From positions 62,001 through 126,000 of the forward strand of contig JAABQK010000001.1 in the NCBI GenBank assembly GCA_011391495.1: a stretch of DNA of 64,000 nt, given 5' to 3'. Below, in pieces: positions 61,486-64,000 of this stretch; the stretch's first letter is position 1; the number at the start of each line of letters is the position of its first letter. The position numbers were made by a program, and so were the translations under genes. This stretch comes from Hydrogenophaga sp. (lineage in GTDB: Bacteria > Pseudomonadota > Gammaproteobacteria > Burkholderiales > Burkholderiaceae_C). The notes beneath the pieces are model-generated. The model was not told the DNA's origin. It did not search any database and saw only the letters and a program-made list of their open reading frames with translations.

Positions 61486-62375
61486 GGGAGAGGCGTGCCG
61501 CTGGACGGCAGTGCCGAGAGCGATTCAGAGGTGAGAAGAAGGACCTGGTCGTCACCGGCGCTGGTGGACAGCCAGACGGTTTCGAGTTGCGGGAACGCGG
61601 CTTCGAAGTGCTCGCGTTCGTTGCCGATCTCGAGCACCAGGATGCCGGCGGGCGAGAGGCGTGACGGCAGATCACGCAGCAGGGTGCGGACAAAATCCAT
61701 GCCGTCCACGCCACCGGCCAGGGCCAGCTCGGGTTCGGCACGGTACTCGGCGGGCAGGGCGCTCATGCTCTGCGCATTCACATACGGCGGGTTGCACAGC
61801 ACCAGATCGTAGGGGCCCGGGCAGGCGCTCAGGCCGTCGGACTCCAGCAGCGTGATGCGGTCCTGCAGCCCGTGTTTTTCGACGTTGATGCGGGCGACCG
61901 CCAGCGCGTCGGCGGAGATGTCGGCGCCAGTGACCTGCACGTCCGGGTAGGCCATGGCCGCAAGGACGGCCAGGCTACCGTTGCCGGTGCACAGGTCCAG
62001 TACCTGGCGCGTGTCTTGCGACAGCCAGGGATCCATGCCTCCTTCGGCGATCAGCTCGGCGATGAAGCTGCGCGGCACGATGGCGCGCTCATCCACGTAG
62101 AACGGCACGCCTTGCAGCCAGGCTTCGTGCGTGAGGTAGGCGGCGGGCATGCGGCTGTCGATGCGGCGCTGGATCAGGGCCTGCACGGCCGTGCGCTGCT
62201 CCGGCGTGACCGGCTGGGCTGCCCGATCGTCGAGATCGCTGTCGAGCGGCAGGCCGAGCTGCCATAGCACCAGCCACGCGGCTTCGTCCCGCGCGTTGGT
62301 GGTGCCATGGCCATAGGCCAGACGGGCGGCATCGAGGCGTTCAACTGCCTCAGCCAGTATTTCTTTCAGGGTCAT
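61482..62375 (-). CDS. prmB: 50S ribosomal protein L3 N5-glutamine methyltransferase
   Basis: A 297-residue methyltransferase. The N-terminal helical domain ends with VPFYVDERAIVPRSFIAELI; the SAM-binding fold has VLDLCTGNGSLAVLAAMAYP, TGADISADAL and the catalytic LVLCNPPYVNAQSM (NPPY). PrmB modifies Gln150 of L3 in E. coli. It follows dapE by 6 bp and overlaps the ABC-F gene, so all are probably one operon. Confidence 0.94.
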   Translation of the reverse strand: MTLKEILAEAVERLDAARLAYGHGTTNARDEAAWLVLWQLGLPLDSDLDDRAAQPVTPEQRTAVQALIQRRIDSRMPAAYLTHEAWLQGVPFYVDERAIVPRSFIAELIAEGGMDPWLSQDTRQVLDLCTGNGSLAVLAAMAYPDVQVTGADISADALAVARINVEKHGLQDRITLLESDGLSACPGPYDLVLCNPPYVNAQSMSALPAEYRAEPELALAGGVDGMDFVRTLLRDLPSRLSPAGILVLEIGNEREHFEAAFPQLETVWLSTSAGDDQVLLLTSESLSALPSSGTPLP

Positions 62376-62381
62376 GGCGTG

Positions 62382-63554
62382 TCAGCGTCCTGCGCCGGCC
62401 TGTTGCGACAGCTCGTGGAGCACACGTCGGTAGATGTTTTTCAGAGGCTCCAGGTCGGCCACGGCCACATGTTCGTCCACTTTGTGGATGGTGGCATTGG
62501 GCGGACCGAGTTCGATCACCTGCGGACAGACCTGGGCAATGAAGCGGCCGTCACTGGTGCCGCCCGTGGTGGAGAGCTGGGTCTCGATGCCGGTCTCATG
62601 CCGGATGGCCGAGCGCACCGCCTCCACCAAGGTGCCCGGCGCGGTGAGGAAAGGGCGTCCGCCAAGGGTCCAGACGAGTTCGAAATCGGCGCCGGTTTGC
62701 AGGCCGTGGCGCCGCAGGATGTCGGTCACGCGTTGCTGCAGGTCTTCCGGCGTGGACTCGGTGGAAAAGCGGAAGTTGAAGTCGATCACCACCGTGCCGG
62801 GGATCACGTTGCTGGCGCCCGTGCCGCCGTGGATGTTGCTCACCTGCCAGCTGGTGGGCGGGAAGTAGGCGTTGCCACCATCCCAGAGGGTGGCGGCGAG
62901 TTCGGCCAGCGCCGGCGCGGCCAGGTGGATGGGGTTCTTCGCCAGATGCGGATAAGCGATGTGGCCCTGGATACCCTTGACGGTGAGCTTGCCGCTCAGC
63001 GTGCCGCGGCGGCCGTTCTTGATCATGTCGCCGGTGCGCTCGACCGAGGTCGGTTCGCCCACGATGCACCAGTCCAGCCGCTCGCCGCGGCGCTGCAGTT
63101 CGTTGCAGACGATCACGGTGCCGTCGTTGGCGGGACCCTCCTCGTCGCTGGTGAGCAGGAAGGCGATGTCGATGGCGGGTTTCGGGTGGGTGGCGACGAA
63201 TTCTTCGCAGGCCACCACCATGGCCGCCAGAGAAGCCTTCATGTCGCTGGCGCCTCGGCCATAGAGCTTGCCGTCCCGGTGGCTCGGCACGAACGGGTCG
63301 CTGGTCCAGGCCGACAGCGGGCCGGTGGGCACCACGTCGGTGTGGCCTGCAAAGACCAGCGTAGGCTGCTGGCCCGTGCCCAGACGGGCCCACAGGTTGG
63401 TGACGCGGAAGTCAGCGGGACCGCTTTCCAGCGTCTCGCACGCAAAACCCAGCGCCGCGAGCCGGGTCGAGATGAGGGCCTGGCAGCCTTCGTCCAGCGG
63501 CGTGACCGAGGGGCGAGCGATCAGTTCTTCGGTCAGGCGCAGGGTGGCGTTCAT
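62382..63554 (-). CDS. dapE: Succinyl-diaminopimelate desuccinylase
   Basis: A 390-residue zinc enzyme of lysine and peptidoglycan precursor synthesis. Metal-binding segments are [39 protein letters not shown] and IVGEPTS. The dimerisation and C-terminal parts are complete, with [11 protein letters not shown] and [16 protein letters not shown]. The ATG at 63554 overlaps the upstream pilU stop by one base. Confidence 0.97.
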   Translation of the reverse strand: MNATLRLTEELIARPSVTPLDEGCQALISTRLAALGFACETLESGPADFRVTNLWARLGTGQQPTLVFAGHTDVVPTGPLSAWTSDPFVPSHRDGKLYGRGASDMKASLAAMVVACEEFVATHPKPAIDIAFLLTSDEEGPANDGTVIVCNELQRRGERLDWCIVGEPTSVERTGDMIKNGRRGTLSGKLTVKGIQGHIAYPHLAKNPIHLAAPALAELAATLWDGGNAYFPPTSWQVSNIHGGTGASNVIPGTVVIDFNFRFSTESTPEDLQQRVTDILRRHGLQTGADFELVWTLGGRPFLTAPGTLVEAVRSAIRHETGIETQLSTTGGTSDGRFIAQVCPQVIELGPPNATIHKVDEHVAVADLEPLKNIYRRVLHELSQQAGAGR

Positions 63555-64000
63555 CAGAATTTGACGTCGAGGGTGAACTCGGTGAAGGTTGCGCTGTCGC
63601 CGTGCTCCTCCTCCGACGGGGTCGCGGTCTGGTTCGACTTGGAGGCGTTGAAGTCGTTCTGCAGCCGCCACATCAGGTTGTTCGGCGAGTCGGCGTGGGC
63701 CAGGCCTTCGTTGCGCGTGACGAGCCCGTCGTTGATCAGGCGTGCCAGGTCCTGTTCGAAGCTTTGCGAGCCTTCGGCCAGGGACTTTTCCATGGCTTCG
63801 CGAACGCCGGAGAAGTCGGCCTTCTGGATCAGGTCGGCGATCAGCGCCGTGTTGAGCATCACCTCCATGGCGGGCACGCGGCTGCCGGTGTGGGTGCGCA
63901 GCAGCCGCTGCGACACGATGGCCCGCAGCGCGGCCGCCAGATCGCCCAGCATGGTGGGGCGGACTTCCACAGGGTAGAAGCTCAGGATGCGGTTGAGGGC
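63554..64000 (-). CDS. pilU: Type IV pilus retraction ATPase PilU, C-terminal part (5' end missing)
   Basis: The C-terminal 148 residues of a PilT/PilU family ATPase, cut by the right edge. The visible part includes [82 protein letters not shown] and [20 protein letters not shown]. The final segment is typical of PilU rather than PilT. The nucleotide-binding core lies outside the window. Confidence 0.9.
   Translation of the reverse strand, partial: ALNRILSFYPVEVRPTMLGDLAAALRAIVSQRLLRTHTGSRVPAMEVMLNTALIADLIQKADFSGVREAMEKSLAEGSQSFEQDLARLINDGLVTRNEGLAHADSPNNLMWRLQNDFNASKSNQTATPSEEEHGDSATFTEFTLDVKF

Noticed and set aside
62307-63977. Plus-strand open frame of 556 codons over dapE and pilU
   Set aside because: Both minus-strand genes have full catalytic motifs; the plus-strand frame has none.

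Overview
The window reads as a GC-rich betaproteobacterial chromosome, most probably Comamonadaceae (Hydrogenophaga, Polaromonas or a relative). The assignment rests on protein style, a form IA RuBisCO operon with cbbQ and cbbO, tandem BMP-type purine transporter genes, GC-rich intergenic repeats and recurrent TACAAT boxes. It is inference; no 16S or other marker is present. Genes are dense, with many 1-4 bp overlaps, and the only mobile element seen is one group II intron.

Layout. 1-9.05 kb: a purine or nucleoside uptake and deamination cluster. It holds an ABC ATPase cut by the left edge, two permeases, a BMP lipoprotein, a Rieske oxygenase, an adenine/adenosine deaminase, a second BMP receptor and guanine deaminase. 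9.2-15.4 kb: dcd, a DUF4136-like lipoprotein, a zinc metallopeptidase, rhlE, apaH and a CNNM/CBS membrane protein. 15.4-22.1 kb: the CO2 fixation locus, with cbbR divergent from cbbL-cbbS-cbbQ-cbbO and an unrecognised 105-residue ORF. 22.1-28.9 kb: ornithine cyclodeaminase with a divergent Lrp regulator, a membrane-anchored penicillin-acylase-family protein, and a vanillate demethylase pair (vanA, vanB) with a MarR regulator. 29-32.2 kb: a nuclease-helicase fusion divergent from a second predicted nuclease. 32.2-36.3 kb: a P-type ATPase, a TMEM165/GDT1 transporter behind a yybP-ykoY-type manganese riboswitch, and a DUF457-like membrane protein. 36.4-40.6 kb: an envelope/stress group (two DUF4398-like lipoproteins, one with an OmpA domain, CsbD, a Crp/Fnr regulator, an OmpA-family protein). 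40.65-42.55 kb: a class C-like group II intron placed directly behind a transcription terminator. 42.6-52 kb: DUF1499, a HerA-like ATPase, yebC, purD, hemF, nadD, rsfS, rlmH, maf and rng. 52-64 kb: msbA, tolB-pal-cpoB, a YeeE/TsuA-type transporter, tcdA, tRNA-Lys, a GlsB/YeaQ protein, an ABC-F ATPase, prmB, dapE and the 3' part of pilU, cut by the right edge.

How it works together. The organism could fix CO2 by the Calvin cycle (structural genes plus the CbbQO activase) and also take up purines and demethylate vanillate-type aromatics, which fits a versatile mixotroph. The least explained elements are the Rieske oxygenase inside the purine cluster, the small ORF ending the cbb operon, the divergent nuclease pair, the histone-H1-like tail on RsfS, and the structured cbbS-cbbQ gap. 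No CRISPR array, prophage or transposase was seen.
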